Shown one piece after another: positions 11,191 to 22,359 of a DNA stretch of 64,000 nucleotides. The stretch comes from Undaria pinnatifida (Eukaryota > Sar > Phaeophyceae > Laminariales > Alariaceae), in the NCBI GenBank assembly GCA_012845835.1, contig JABAKD010000025.1, forward strand, positions 2,197,001 to 2,261,000, given 5' to 3'. The notes beneath the pieces were generated by a model. It worked only from the letters and a program-made list of their open reading frames with translations, had not been told where the DNA came from and ran no database searches. The position numbers and the translations under genes were made by a program. Positions within the stretch are counted from its first letter, which is position 1. Each line of letters begins with the position of its first letter.

Positions 11191-11455
11191 GTCAGAGTCA
11201 AAAAGTCACCGGTCAAAGCATGTATACCTCGGTCGGTTGGTTGGTCCTTGGTCCCTCGTACTTTTCCCAGTATGTCGTGTTCTCTGCGTTTTTTGCCGGC
11301 ATTGTTTGCAGCTGATGATTATGTCATGTATGTGGTGTGCGCGCGAGAAATAGGAAAGAAACCGCAACCCACGTACATGGACATGCCCGTACCGTTAGAC
11401 CACCGGGTCGACCCGACGAGCGACCCGACGAGCGAGCTAGTTATAAGTTACAAGT

Positions 11456-12012
11456 GCAATCTCCGGCCCCGGCAAGCAGCCTAGCTGAGCCGCCTCCGAC
11501 AGCAAGCCCACAACTGGGGCGGTGGATCTGTCAGCAGGGGCTGCGATCCGCGAGGATGCGTTGTCTGCTGCTGGTGCTTGCTGCTGCCAGGGTGCTGCTG
11601 CTGCTGCTGCGCTGCTGCTGCTGGTGCTGCTGCTGCTGCTGCTGCTGCTTCGACAACGGGTGCTCTTCTTGCTTGTTTACGTTTGGTCACATTTCGTACG
11701 AACTGGTATGATAATTCTCGAGCTAGCTACTGCTTACTACTACTACAATAGTAACTGCTGTATCTATCTCCTATCTGTGCAGTCTCCAGCCCCGGCAAGC
11801 AGCCTAGCTGAGCCGCCTCCGGCAGCAAGCCCACAACTGGGGCGGTGGGTCTGTCCGCAGGGGCTACGATTCGCGAGAATCCGGGGTCTGCTGCTGGTGC
11901 TTGCTGCTGCCAGTGCTGCTGCTGCTATTGGAGCTAACGAACAGCTGATGATGCTTCGACGACGACTGCCCTTCCTTGCCTTTTTACGTTTGGTCACATT
12001 TCGTACTGGTAT
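11456..12012 (+). repeat. Internal tandem duplication with CTG repeat inside hAT copy 1
   Basis: A block starting TCTCCGGCCCCGGCAAGCAG and ending near TTTACGTTTGGTCACATTTC occurs twice, at about 11459-11700 and 11779-12005. Each contains a run of CTG triplets, longer in the first. The Leu/Ala/Cys-rich frames over it are products of the triplet run and are not supported as genes. Confidence 0.8.
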
Positions 12013-12269
12013 GACCGTAATATTACTGATGTTGTTACGGCTTCAGTAGTAGGTACGGGATTCGCGTCACACTGCTGTATGCCTTGGTACGAGTAACTAG
12101 GGGTACTGCCTGGTGATTGTTTTGCACGCTGTGATGATATATGATCGGAGCATCGGCACGAGGGAGGCAGGAAGCCGAAATGTTTGTATTTTATTGGCGG
12201 ACCCGCGGGCCCGACCTGCGGGGCGCCTGCACAGCATCAACGTGGCTCTCAGCTGTATGTTTGAAAAAG

Positions 12270-12605
12270 GCGGATCCGCCGGCTAGATCCGCGGGTTTGA
12301 CCCGCGGGTCAGCCCAAAACAACTCACGGGTCACTATGGCTTGACCCGCGAAGTGACCCGTATCTCGCGGGTCATGACCCGACCCGACCCGCGAGATTTT
12401 GAAAACCTCTTGACCCGACCCGACCCGACCCGCGGGATTTTGAAGCCTCTTGACCCGACCCGACCCGACCCGCGAGGTTTTGAAAACATCTTGACCCGAC
12501 CCGACCCGACCCGTGAGATTTTAAAACGTAATGACCCGACCCGACCCGACCCGCGAGATTTTGAAACTCTCTTGACCCGACCCGCGGGTCGGGTCATGAC
12601 CCGTG
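12270..12605. repeat. Subterminal GACCC array, right end of hAT copy 1
   Basis: Six or so units of CTTGACCCGACCCGACCC followed by GCGAGATTTTGAAA-type spacers run up to the right terminus. The unit is the same as in the left-end array. Confidence 0.85.
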
Positions 12606-12689
12606 AAAAGCCCTGGATTTTTTCAAAGGTGTCCTCCATGTGAAAGAAGATTCGGACAAGATTCGAAAGTTCGCCACAGTTTTGTTTCT

Positions 12690-12895
12690 TATTAGAATGC
12701 AGACTACCGGTCACGCGATTCGCTGAATACCTCACGGCTCTCCGCGCCTCGTGCACGCGAAGCCTGCCCGGTCGGTGAAAGCGCGACGTGCTCCGTCCTG
12801 ACAATGCAAGGGTGCGAAATTTGACGGGCTTACAACTGCGGTTTTAGAAGCATGAAATGAGTACACCTTCCCCCCCTGTTCGAAGCCAACTTTGA
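12690..12895 (+). repeat. Dispersed repeat shared with 60998-61175
   Basis: The stretch from GAATGCAGACTACCGGTCAC to AAATGAGTACACCTTCCCCC resembles 60998-61175 in order and content. It ends with the same AAATGAGTAC-plus-C-run phrase that ends the LINE coding region. It may be a diverged LINE subfamily. Confidence 0.5.
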
Positions 12896-12927
12896 ATAAG
12901 CCTCCACTGTCGTGCTCGTGGTTGCAG

Positions 12928-13092
12928 GTTGACCCAATGTGCTTTCAATCTGGAAGACATTAGGTGGCTCTCAGGCGACATGGGTGCATTGAGCCGCGGA
13001 TCACCGGAGCTCAAATACATTTCGAACGCTGCTGGGGCCGAACAGCTCGCTCGGGCACACGAGCAGCTTATTGATACGTGTAAGCAGCGCAG
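12928..13092 (+). CDS. Orphan internal exon of an unidentified gene
   Basis: Between an acceptor-like GTGGTTGCAG and a donor-like CGCAG|GTGAGC, one frame stays open for the full 165 bases (phase: one base, 54 codons, two bases). It reads as a globular, mostly helical segment starting LTQCAFNLEDIRWLSGDMGA and ending LIDTCKQR. Clean splice signals at both ends and balanced composition suggest a real exon. I do not recognise the family. The hAT element ends 310 bp upstream and could lie in an intron of the same gene. No partner exon was identified, so this may be a fragment. Confidence 0.4.
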
Positions 13093-14104
13093 GTGAGCGT
13101 CTACAATGTATTGCATGGCTGGCATTTGGTTTACTGTTTACTGTTGAATGACTGAGGACCAAAGACACAGTGGTAGGGGTCCGGATACATTTCATACAGG
13201 CCCTTCGCTTGAGGAATTATCTCTACGATGTATACCTGTGCATGTATATACTTCGTATAAAATTGTTCTTTGGTGTCAGGGATTTGGTCAGGAGTTTTTT
13301 TTGTCTCGGCCGAAGTATGCGATTCGCGGAACTGGAATTTTCGGTCGAAAATAGCTTCGTTCGAGCGCCGCCCTCGGGGGATGGCTCCAACGCCCCTCGT
13401 CCTGCCGTGTCGGTTCCGCACATCGACGTGAACGCGGACGGTTGCCGAGCGAGACAAGCGAGAAGTTGCAAAAATACCGCATGTCGAGGAGGAATTTCGG
13501 AGATTTTGGTTGAATCTTAATGTCTGCAACGCCTGGATGATTTTCAAAATTGGCATCATTTCCAAACGGTACTTGATAATGTTTGGAATTTTGCGGTGGC
13601 ATGTGCAACTTAATATTGTTTCGTCACAGATTTTGCACCAGGCGTTTTATTGCACGCGCCTGTATCATTTACACAATTGGCATCATTTCCAAACGCTACT
13701 TGGTAATGTTTCCGCAAATACAACTTAATATTGTTTGGTCACAGATTGTGGCGTTTTGTCTACACTCGTGCCATCAAGGGCCCAACACTCAAGACGAGAC
13801 GAAGCAAGGTTATTCGCCCCGTCCCGTCCGAGACTCAGAGCAGCGTAGGGCACCAGCTGCCAGGGGTGCGAGACGAGGCATGCACGGCATGGGCTAGAAA
13901 ACGTTGCCTGCAACAACTGCCCGGCACAGTATGAACGCGCGGAAGCCGCCATGGATCATGATTTTCGTTATTCTTTACGTGGTTACTGCTGTTATTGGGG
14001 GGTAGCTTGGGGATAGACACAATCTAAAAGCGATCGACGCCGAGGAACAAACGCAGGCAAGGGGGTTGACACAACAAAGGAATATCTGACTGCTGTTCTC
14101 CAGC
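13093..14104. other. Non-coding, no recognised feature
   Basis: Frames here are short or overlap on both strands without motifs. A short internal repeat is visible: the phrase TTGGCATCATTTCCAAACG occurs near 13551 and again near 13678, with similar flanks. Confidence 0.5.
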
Positions 14105-15115
14105 TACCTATTGCTGTGGAGTGCCCTCATCAACTGAAACCAAGCAACAGACACTCACATCTTGCCCGGGATCGAGAGTAGGGGCGCCGGTCTGTCAAAG
14201 GGATAATCCAGCCGGCGCGGTCATTCGTTATTCATGTTGCCGCGCTGTAGGCTTCATACATGCAGCGGTTAGTTGCGTGTGTGCTGTTGGGCTGTCATGT
14301 GCTGTGTGCGTGCTGGCCATGTGGTTGCAGGTGTGGCTGCAAGACGACACATGAGACACACGATTCGTCCAGAAGAACGCGTGTTAATGATACCAATAGT
14401 ACATCGCTCTAATGATTCGCCTTTTATATAATTATTGTGTTTCGTGCTACTGCAGTGGAGTGCCCTCATCAACTGAAACCAAGCAACAGACACGCACATC
14501 TTGCCCGGGATCGAGAGTAAGGGCGCCGGTCTGTCAAAGGAACAATCCATCCGTGGCGGTCATTCGTTATTCATGGTGCCGCGCTGTAGGCTTCATACGT
14601 GCAGCGGTTGGTTGCGTGTGTGCTGTTGGGCTGTCATGTGCTGTGTGCGCGCCGGCCATGTGGCTGCAGGTGTGGCTGCAAGACGACGCATGAGACACAC
14701 GATACTTCCAGAAGAAAGCGTGTTAATGATACCATTAGTAGATCGCTCTAATGATTCGCCTGTTTTTTATTGCGTATGGTGCTACTGCAGTGGAGTGCCC
14801 TCATCAACTGAAACCAAGCAACAGACAGACACACATCTTGCCCGGGATCGAGAGCAGGGGCACCGGTCTGTCAAAGGAACAATCCAGCCGTCGCGGACGT
14901 TCGTTATTCGTGGTGCCGCGCTGTAGCCTTCATACGTGCAGCGGTTGGTTGCGTGTGTGCTGTTGGGCTGTCATGTGCTGTGTGCGTGCTGGCCATGTAG
15001 CTGCAGGTGTGGCTGCAAGACGACACATGATACGCCAGAAGAACGCGTGTTTTACCAGTAGTAGATCGCTCTAATAGTTCGCCTTCTTATTTTATTGCGT
15101 TTGGTGCTGTTGGAG
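14105..15115. repeat. Satellite: three tandem units of about 337 bp plus a partial fourth
   Basis: The phrase GTGGAGTGCCCTCATCAACT occurs at about 14116, 14455 and 14790 (spacing 339 and 335), with the rest of each unit closely matching. A fourth start is visible near 15105. Frames over the units repeat the same peptide and break, so it is not coding. Confidence 0.9.
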
Positions 15116-15156
15116 TGTTCATCATTTTGAGCGTGTTTGGTCTGCAGATATAGATA

Positions 15157-15510
15157 GGCTCAAAACTGATCTGTCATACGGATTAAGTTGTTTTGGGGCC
15201 TACCTTCCACAGAGTCGGGATCTGTTATCAAATAGTGATAGTGGTACGATTTCATACTGGTCTAGGAATACTTTCTCTATCCCCTTTAGGGCTCCTCTCA
15301 TAGGTGAGTTCTTCGTAAATTGTGCAAGTAAGCCCGGAGGACCCATCGTGTATCTCACGCCGAGTCGGAGTGCTGTTTTGTGACTATGATACGATCAAAT
15401 ACTGATCTGCCATACGGATTAAGTTGTTTTGGGGCCTACCTTCCACAGAGTCGGGGGCTGTCATAGTTATAGTGATACGATTTCATACCGGTCTAGGATT
15501 ATTTTGTTTG
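15157..15510. repeat. Two direct repeats of about 236 bp spacing
   Basis: ACTGATCTGYCATACGGATT and the following GTTTTGGGGCCTACCTTCCACAGAG occur at 15165 and 15401. Similarity continues through the ACGATTTCATACYGGTCTAGG segment. Confidence 0.85.
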
Positions 15511-16489
15511 TATTGTCGCGTGAGGCTTGATTATCCCCGTTTTCCCGTTTAGCTTGCCATTTATCTGGTGTAAGTTCTCTGCGTTGAAAGTACCAAGTGG
15601 ATCGAGGGCATTCTATATCCCCTTTTGAAATTTAGCGCCCCTCTCTAAGTCTGCATAATTCGTTTTTAGTTTTTGTATATCTTCACCAGTGTAAGTGCCG
15701 CGTACATTGAAGTAGCTAATTGGAGGCATGCAGTGTCGCCTTTAGTTCTTTTCTGTGAGTGAGTTCTTCGTATATTTTGGAAGCAAACATGGTAAGTTCT
15801 TCGTCTACTACTGCTGTGGAAGTAAACACCGAGGGGTTTTCCAAGGCACAATCTACGGCGCCTTTCTTTTTCCCTTCCGTACAATAAAAATATTTTCAAC
15901 CATTGCGTCCGATACCTTTTTTGTTGATGCCATGTCCTCTTTCCTTTCGCCTCGAAGCCTCGAAGCGAAGCAGGTTCTCAAATTGTCCTTTCGGCATTTC
16001 TGGCCTACTTTTACCTGGCGGCGGTTTCAATAACAGCAGTGTTTCGCCTATGCTTGCTTCCTTCGTTTATATGTTTTCCTTCCATCAAAGTATTTTTTTA
16101 TTTAATTTTTTTTATCCTGCGGCGGATGGGGAAAAATAAATCATAATAAGCTCACCACTTCGTAACCTTTAGAACCTCATGTTCGTATTAAACTCTTGGC
16201 ATTATTTTAAGCTTTCATTTCTTTATAACCACAACTCATTTCGTCGAGTGCTACCCTTCATCACCCAAAGAACGGGCGCCATGGAATGTCAAATTATGAT
16301 CTTTAGAACCTCATATATATTCGTATTTTTAAACTCTCGGCATTACTTTAAACTTCCAATATTATAGAATCGAATATCTACAACTTTTTCCCCTTTTCCT
16401 CGTCCGAGTGCCGCCCTGCCCTACCCGAAGCATGGGCGCCGGCGAATGCTGGCGCCCATGCGGAGCCCTTGCATATTATGAAAATAAAA
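15511..16489. other. AT-richer non-coding stretch with SINE tail
   Basis: No gene is supported. A minus-strand copy of the SINE 3' end (GTGAGCTTATTATGATTTAT, CCCCATCCGCCGCAGGATAA, A-rich tail) lies at about 16080-16170. Two similar segments follow at about 16170-16300 and 16300-16450 (TCTTGGCATTATTTTAAGCT / TCTCGGCATTACTTTAAACT), a local duplication. Confidence 0.5.
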
Positions 16490-17035
16490 TTCACTCCAGC
16501 TGTGAGATCGAGGATTATGTCGAAACTCGTCTTTGCAAGCTGTGTGTGATACTCCGATCGCGCGCATTACGAGTTGTGTGTCCTCATTAAGGATATAAGT
16601 CGGCGACTTCCCTTGCAACTACAGTGTAGCTATCGGGGTCAACAGGGTGATGTTAGTCAGTCTGTGCGCGGAACCTGTAGTCTAGTCTGACCCATTTTAG
16701 AGGGGGACGAAATCTGATAGCTGTGGAAGGAAAGGAATCAGTTTATCAGTGAATCCTGTAAGTCGAAAGCAGGTAAGGGGAGGGACGAGTTTTTAATGAC
16801 GTAGGGGCTTGGGTTCGGTTAAGAGGGAGCGGGGGGGCGGGGGGGGGGGGGGGCAGCTCAATCTGTGCGTGGAAACTATCAATCCTTAAAGGGGATAAAT
16901 CTGACGGTTTTGGAAAAAATGCACCAGTTTGTCATGGGGGGGGGCGGGACAGGCGGGGCAGCTCAACCTGTGCGTGGAAACTATAAATCCTTTAAGGGGA
17001 TAAATCTGGCGGTCAAGTATATACTTCACGTAAAC
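16490..17035 (-). repeat. LINE 3'-UTR copy, antisense
   Basis: Read on the minus strand this is a LINE 3'-UTR. The 3' terminus is CACAGCTGGAGTGAATTTTA (16490 end). Upstream come the GAGTCGCCGAC / ACAGCTATCAGATTT segments, then C-runs (G-runs here near 16835-16855) and repeated subunits (CGTGGAAACTATCAATCCTT and CGTGGAAACTATAAATCCTT, about 115 bp apart). No LINE coding sequence is attached. Confidence 0.8.
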
Positions 17036-17159
17036 GCTGTCGGTGAGAAACAGTTGAAGCGCAAACAGACAACCAATCCCTAGCCTACATCAGTAGGTAC
17101 CGTGCATTTAACGACCAAACACGATATTTATACTTGTATTGTAAAGATGAAATAAATAC

Positions 17160-17270
17160 ACTACTCCAGCTGTGAGATCGAAGATTTTGTCGAAACCCAT
17201 CTTTGCAAGCTGATTGTGATACTCCGATCGCGCGTATTACGGGTTATGTGTCCTCATTAAGGATATAGGA
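17160..17270 (-). repeat. LINE 3'-end fragment, antisense
   Basis: CTCCAGCTGTGAGATCGAAG through GTGTCCTCATTAAGGATATA is the same terminal segment as at 5086 and 16497, about 105 bp, with no further UTR. Confidence 0.8.
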
Positions 17271-17321
17271 TCAATGATACGGGAGAGGTGCCCACACTTT
17301 TTCTGAAGCTCTTGGTTTCAG

Positions 17322-17425
17322 GACATATATACCGTCTATACCGTCTATACGTTTATACCGTCTATACGTACACACCGTCTAGTCTAAACATGTACCGTCT
17401 ATACCGTCTATACCGTCTTTAACTA
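17322..17425. repeat. TACCGTCTAT short tandem repeat
   Basis: About ten imperfect copies of a 10-11 bp unit, TACCGTCTATA, with small variations. Confidence 0.85.
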
Positions 17426-17567
17426 TATCGAGTATGATACCTCGGGCAACACTACTGCTGTGCTACGGTAGACGGGTACCCCCTTTTCTCACTGCGGCAC
17501 TTGATCTACTAGTATTAATGGCATGTACTCTCATATCATATCATATCATATTAAAAAAAATGAAAAT

Positions 17568-17628
17568 ACACTCCAGCTGTGAGATCGAAGATTTCGTCGA
17601 AACTCATCTTTGCAAGCTGTGTGTGGGA
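17568..17628 (-). repeat. LINE 3'-end fragment, antisense
   Basis: CTCCAGCTGTGAGATCGAAG to CTTTGCAAGCTGTGTGTG, a very short copy of the LINE 3' terminus, preceded by a TCATA microsatellite (about 17532-17552). Confidence 0.7.
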
Positions 17629-18017
17629 TATGATGGGATACATATTATACCATACTCGCACAAGTGACTCTGCATCTCACTGACGAAACGACTTTACACG
17701 ATGTGCTTGGCGCAGCGTATGGTTAACTATTGCAATGCTGATTCAAATGTCGCTACATTAGTATAATAGCACCCAAGCTTGGGACGTCAAAGGAACAGGG
17801 GATCACTCGCGCGACTGATACCGGACCACTGCAAAAAAAGGCCGTTAAAAAGGGACACCCCCCCCCTATCGTAGTAATAGTTGTTGACGAAATGCAAGTG
17901 CAACCCGATGATGGCCCAGGTATATTACGAATGCCAGGTATAGTCTATGTCTAGACTAGGTGAAAACAAGAATGAATGGCCTGTTTCCGACGACTTCGGG
18001 TCAGGGAGCCCCGTCAT

Positions 18018-18085
18018 TCACAACAACACCACCACCACCACCACCGACAACAACAACAGCAACAACAACAACAACAACAAAATGA
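18018..18085. repeat. ACC / CAA trinucleotide tract
   Basis: CACCACCACC followed by CAACAACAA repeats. Confidence 0.9.
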
Positions 18086-18109
18086 TGAAAATTGATACCA
18101 TCATCTACC

Positions 18110-18695
18110 ATCGTTGCAGGAGTCATATATATCCAAAACCGTCACATTTATCCCCTTAGAGGATGTATAGTTTGCACGCACAGATTGAGGTGCCCCGCCC
18201 GTCCCGCCCCCCGCCCCGCCATGATAAACTGGTGCATTTTTTCCAAAACCGTCAGATTTATCCCCTTGAACCGAATATATTTTTTCCACGCACAGATTGA
18301 GCTGCTCCACCCGTCCCCCCCCCCCACCCTCGCTCCTTATTGATCCAAACCAGGCTCCCACGTCCTTAAAAACTCCGCCCTCCCCTCACCTGTTATTCGC
18401 CTTACAGGATTCACTTTATAAACTGATGCATCCTTCCACAGCTGTCAGATTTTGTCCCCCTCAAAAATGGGTTTTTTTATGGTTTCCGCGCACAGACTGC
18501 CTAACATACCCTGTTGACTCTGATAGCTACACTGTAGTTGCAAGGGGAGTCGTCGACCTATATCCTTAATGAGGACACACAACCCGTAATACGCACGATC
18601 GGAGTATCGCACACAGCTTGCGAAGATGAGTTTCGACAAAATATTCGATCTCACAGCTGGACTGGAGTGTACTTATATTTTTACAATATAGTCTA
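18110..18695 (+). repeat. LINE 3'-UTR copy, sense
   Basis: Sense order is clear. Two C-rich subunits come first, each with a CACGCACAGATTGAG phrase. Next come ACTTTATAAACTGATGCATC, CACAGCTGTCAGATTTTGTC, GACTCTGATAGCTACACTGTAG, GGAGTCGTCGACCTATATCC and TTTCGACAAAATATTCGATC. The terminus CACAGCTGGACTGGAGTGTA is followed by T-rich ATATTTTTACAATA. There is no poly(A). Confidence 0.85.
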
Positions 18696-19234
18696 TCTAG
18701 ACTATACACCAGCAGCGAATAGTATTGTAGAACACAAAGCGCATTCCAACGATGCTCAGAAAGTTTCGGGAGGGGGGATGTTTATGTAAACTTGCTCATG
18801 AATGGGTTGTCGAATCTCGCCACGAAGCATACCGTAAGTCCTGCGTTTATTTGCCGAGAGCCTGGGACGGGCATTATGCTGCACTGCTGATCGGCCAGAA
18901 TTCAAACAAGACATTGATTGACACAACCACGTGTAGCGTGAAATCATACAACATAAAAAACATGTAGCAGACTAGTGTGTTTGTGTGGCTGGTGTTTGGA
19001 GCATATCTTGTGGGGGTTCGATTCCGACGAGAGTGTCGGTAGGACAGCTAGCTATGCTAGTGAGAGAGCGGTTGGAGTGCGTTTTGGTTGAAGTTCGTGA
19101 GGAACACACTATTTGCGATGCTTCATTTGGAGTGTGCTCGTTTGTCGGTGGGTGTCCTAACCGCTTGGTGGCTGTGCGCCTTGAATGTATTCAGCGTAGG
19201 CATTCACGATCCGTCGCTGATTCTCTATCCTCAG

Positions 19235-21125
19235 GGCTGTTGCTGTAAAATCAATTCGTCTGTTCGATGGCCTGGGCGGCCAAGACTACGACATCTCGGG
19301 ATTGAAGGTGCTGCATCTCGTGCGCGATCCCAGAGGAGTCGTAAGGTCTCAGGAAGAACATTTCCGCATCACGAAGTGGGGGGGGCGCAAAGAAGACAGC
19401 AGCACAGCCAGGGCACGTGCTGGTGGAACCAGGTGAAAAGTATATACAGTCCCTCCCAAGGTGACAATATTTCGTTAGAGATGAAACTGGGTTAGGCGTT
19501 GTTTTTTCTTGCTTTGTCTGTTTGCCACAATATAGGCTGTCGTTATATAATACTTTCATGCATGCCGGAGGGAACACCAGGGGATCGACAGTAACATATT
19601 CCTGGTTGTATGTGCTTGGTGTGAAGGGGGGGATTAAACATGGCTGTGGGAAAGCAGGCCGTGTACGTACAAAAAACAGGAGCGCACTGCTATCCGATAT
19701 ATCCGATGTATCTGCGTTAAAACGTTTAAAAAAATGCAGTTGGCAATATTAACCTGCTCACCTCGTGGAACCCCTGCGCTCGGCATTGAACAACCAATTG
19801 CCAGGGGTATGTACACAGCTGCCCCCCGGATATGCTTTGACTTTCAATGCGCCGAGGGTTCACCAATACCACTGCTGGTCGATTTCCATCGAGCTTTTCC
19901 ATCTTACACTTCCTACCGTCAGAAGAATCTGAAGCGGTGCATTGTTGGTTCACCCGTTACTGTTGCTGGGTACATGGAGGTTGTTCAGAAGAACTCCAAT
20001 AACATCGAACATTCGCTGTGCCCTAGTTTGTAGTCGGGCTCCCAGATGGCTCAAACCTCTCACGCTTTTCTTCCATTTGCCTTCGCTCCGGGTCCCCTTT
20101 GCTTGCAGCGTTTGTGGCACTTACAAGAGTCAGCTGGACACTTCGAAGAAGTTAGAGGACGGCAGGTAGGGCAGACAGGGTTGTCGTAAATAATGCGGTG
20201 TTTGGTTTAGCGACAATGCAGGCTGGGGCAAACGCATACATCAAAGGCGCGCAAAATTGGGAAGCTGAATAGTTCTGGGTGCCTCCGTCAAACTTGCTGC
20301 GTTCTGCCCCGTAGGACGAGCACATTGCCACCGTGCAAAATGTACCACGACCGAAATGTGGCCTCCCTACCACAGCCTAAAATTGTATACTGTACTGTTG
20401 CAGTGGTCAGAATACCAAGGTGTAGTACTACTGTGTCGTTTAATGCCAACCCTCTTTGTCGGTAGTTCGGCCATTGGTCGACTAAAAACCGTAATAATAT
20501 GCAAACTTTGAGCTGACAGTACGTAGTATGCATACTCTGAACTGAAAAACGCAGGTACCTTTTGGTGCATTACGAAGACATTGCTACTTCTCCCGAGCTA
20601 GCCGTAGAGCTGATCTACTGCTGGGCTGGGCTTGGCGTCGTCCCTACCAACGTCAGCACATGGATCCACATCAACACCAACATGGCATCGTGCGACGATG
20701 GTGTGCACCGAAAGCGGCATTTGCGGTCTAAAACTGAGGGCAGCTCGTTTGGGTATGCGTACACCATGCCACAGAATTCTTCCCCTGAATATGATGAGCT
20801 TGATGATTCCATGCCGGCGGATCAAAACTATTTTGGTCATGCGGAGCCAGGGATGAGAAAAAAAGGTGGGGTGTTGACGAGGATCCAACGGAGATCTCTA
20901 ATTAGTGTCAATGATCAGGTCAGCGGCAGCAGCAACATCGAAGAAACCCTTCCCGAGTGCCTCGAAAACACAAAAGAGGCCAGCTACAACCCATACGGAA
21001 CCCGAAGGCAGTCTGCCAACATGGCCTCGTTGTGGCGCACTCTTATGTCTGAAGAGGACGCACGAGCTGTTTGGGACGCGTGTCAGGAATCGGAGGTAAT
21101 GGATGCTCTAGGGTATTATATGTAG
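19235..21125 (+). CDS. Sulfotransferase-like gene, 5' incomplete (three exons)
   Basis: Three exons fit with exact phase: 19235-19432, 20109-20165 and 20555-21125 (stop TAG). Acceptors are CTATCCTCAG, GCTTGCAG and AACGCAG; donors are AG|GTGAAA and AG|GTAGGG. Exon 1 reads AVAVKSIRLFDG, then KVLHLVRDPRGVVRSQ, the 3'-phosphate-binding RDPR...S motif of sulfotransferases that use PAPS. Exons 2-3 read GRYLLVHYEDIATSPE and VSTWIHINTN. The end, LGYYM, resembles the usual C-terminal ...C....LGY. Such enzymes sulfate carbohydrates in the Golgi, consistent with an organism making sulfated polysaccharides (inference). The N-terminal P-loop for the 5' phosphosulfate and a signal anchor were not found within 1 kb upstream. 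Either the exons lie further away or the gene is truncated. Confidence 0.78.
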
Positions 21126-22355
21126 AGACTACCGCCGAAGCGCGCGAGGTTCGATGGACAAGTGTTAACGACACGGAACAGATACTTCGAAGTATATCTA
21201 GACTACTTGTCTGGCACAAAAAATGTGTTGATCTCACGCCGTCGTTACTGCTGTGATATCAGTTCGGGGGTTGGGGGGGCGGGGGGGGGGGGGGGGGGGG
21301 TTGTCGTTGCTACATAGCGCCGTACTCGCAAAACCATATGCCCCCTCATCCCTACGGTACCGGGACGGAGCAAGTCGGGGATTCGCCAACCAGGCAGGCA
21401 TCGCGTGCACCAAGCGCGAAGTGCGTGAGGTGTCTGGCAAGACGCATGAAGGGCTGCATCCTACCAGTACTGAGACTCACTTGTGAGGTGGCCAACCGTA
21501 CGTTGTGCATTTAGTCTTGCACATCGGATGACAGCTTCGATTGAGTTCATATGTTTAATAGTGCGGCCACTTTCAGCGACAGCAATGGGGCTGCTGCATG
21601 ACTGCCTAGTGGGTGGTGCCTTACAATACGCAGGGGGGTGTTTGGACCAATGGAAAATAAGGCATAGACTAATCACGAAGGTTCCGGTACACCATAAACA
21701 CAAACATTACCTGCTCTGTTGTTGGACGGTACGGGGTCTTTTGACGGACGGAATAGGCTTTACTGACGGACATCAAGGCCAAATGATGTCAATGTAATAC
21801 ATGAAGAGGGGATCAGCGCGACGAGGCGGGATCTCGGGGACGACGGGTTGCAGGCAAAGGGTCGGCAAAAATTGGGTAACTTTATCTTCTTGGGAATTCA
21901 GCGGAGAAAATAGTCGATAAAAACTGACGATTCCATCGTCGTCTGCTGCGCCATTGGCGGATGATATAGTTTGATGCCTGGACTCCGATGCAAGGTTGCC
22001 GCGCGACTCTGGCGTATCATGGCTTTACTCGTTCTGCTGGGCGCTCCCATTGCTCTCAGCCAGTTGATAATACTACTCCAGTCATATTAGATATATTATG
22101 GGTTTGAATGGGCCCAAAGAGGTAGAAGAACGTATGAAAGCAGCACGTAGATGGTAATGCATACTGAAATCGTATGACTGGCAGGGGGCACCGCCACGAG
22201 ATTAATTAGTTTGAAAGTTTGTTGGCGATGTCACATTTTGATCTGCAGTATGCGGATGTAACATACGAAGAAAAAACATTCAGAACTCTGTGAGAGGGTT
22301 ATCAAATGAAGCAGTCAAACATACTATAGTCTAAATCAAAAAGGCGAGTACATAC
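21126..22355. other. Non-coding, with G-run
   Basis: A G-rich run lies at about 21265-21300. No recognised gene. The frames at 21253-21486 and 21483-21797 have no motifs and overlap frames on the other strand. Confidence 0.5.
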
Positions 22356-22359
22356 GCAT

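Larger units (their letters stand above)
10875..12615 (+). mobile_element. Non-autonomous hAT element, copy 1
   Basis: The element begins CAGGGCCTTTCACGGGTC and ends GACCCGTGAAAAGCCCTG, an 18 bp terminal inverted repeat with one mismatch. It is flanked by the 8 bp direct repeat GATTTTTT (10867-10874 and 12616-12623). CAGGG ends and an 8 bp duplication are hallmarks of the hAT superfamily. It is 1741 bp long with no transposase motif. Both ends carry tandem arrays of GACCCGACCCG units separated by GCGAGATTTTGAAA-type spacers. The middle contains a duplicated block with CTG repeats. An inverted second copy lies at 62053-63734. Confidence 0.92.

Noticed and set aside
11337-12049. Leu/Ala/Cys-rich frames in hAT copy 1 (and their counterparts near 62611-63381)
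   Set aside because: Produced by CTG/CAG runs in the internal duplicated block; not similar to hAT transposase.
10885-12605. GGGTC arrays as telomeric repeats
   Set aside because: Units are about 40 bp with spacers, lie inside an element with TIRs and 8 bp duplications, and flip orientation. Not telomere repeats.
14105-15115. CRISPR-like array
   Set aside because: Tandem 337 bp units without unique spacers, in a eukaryotic context. A satellite.
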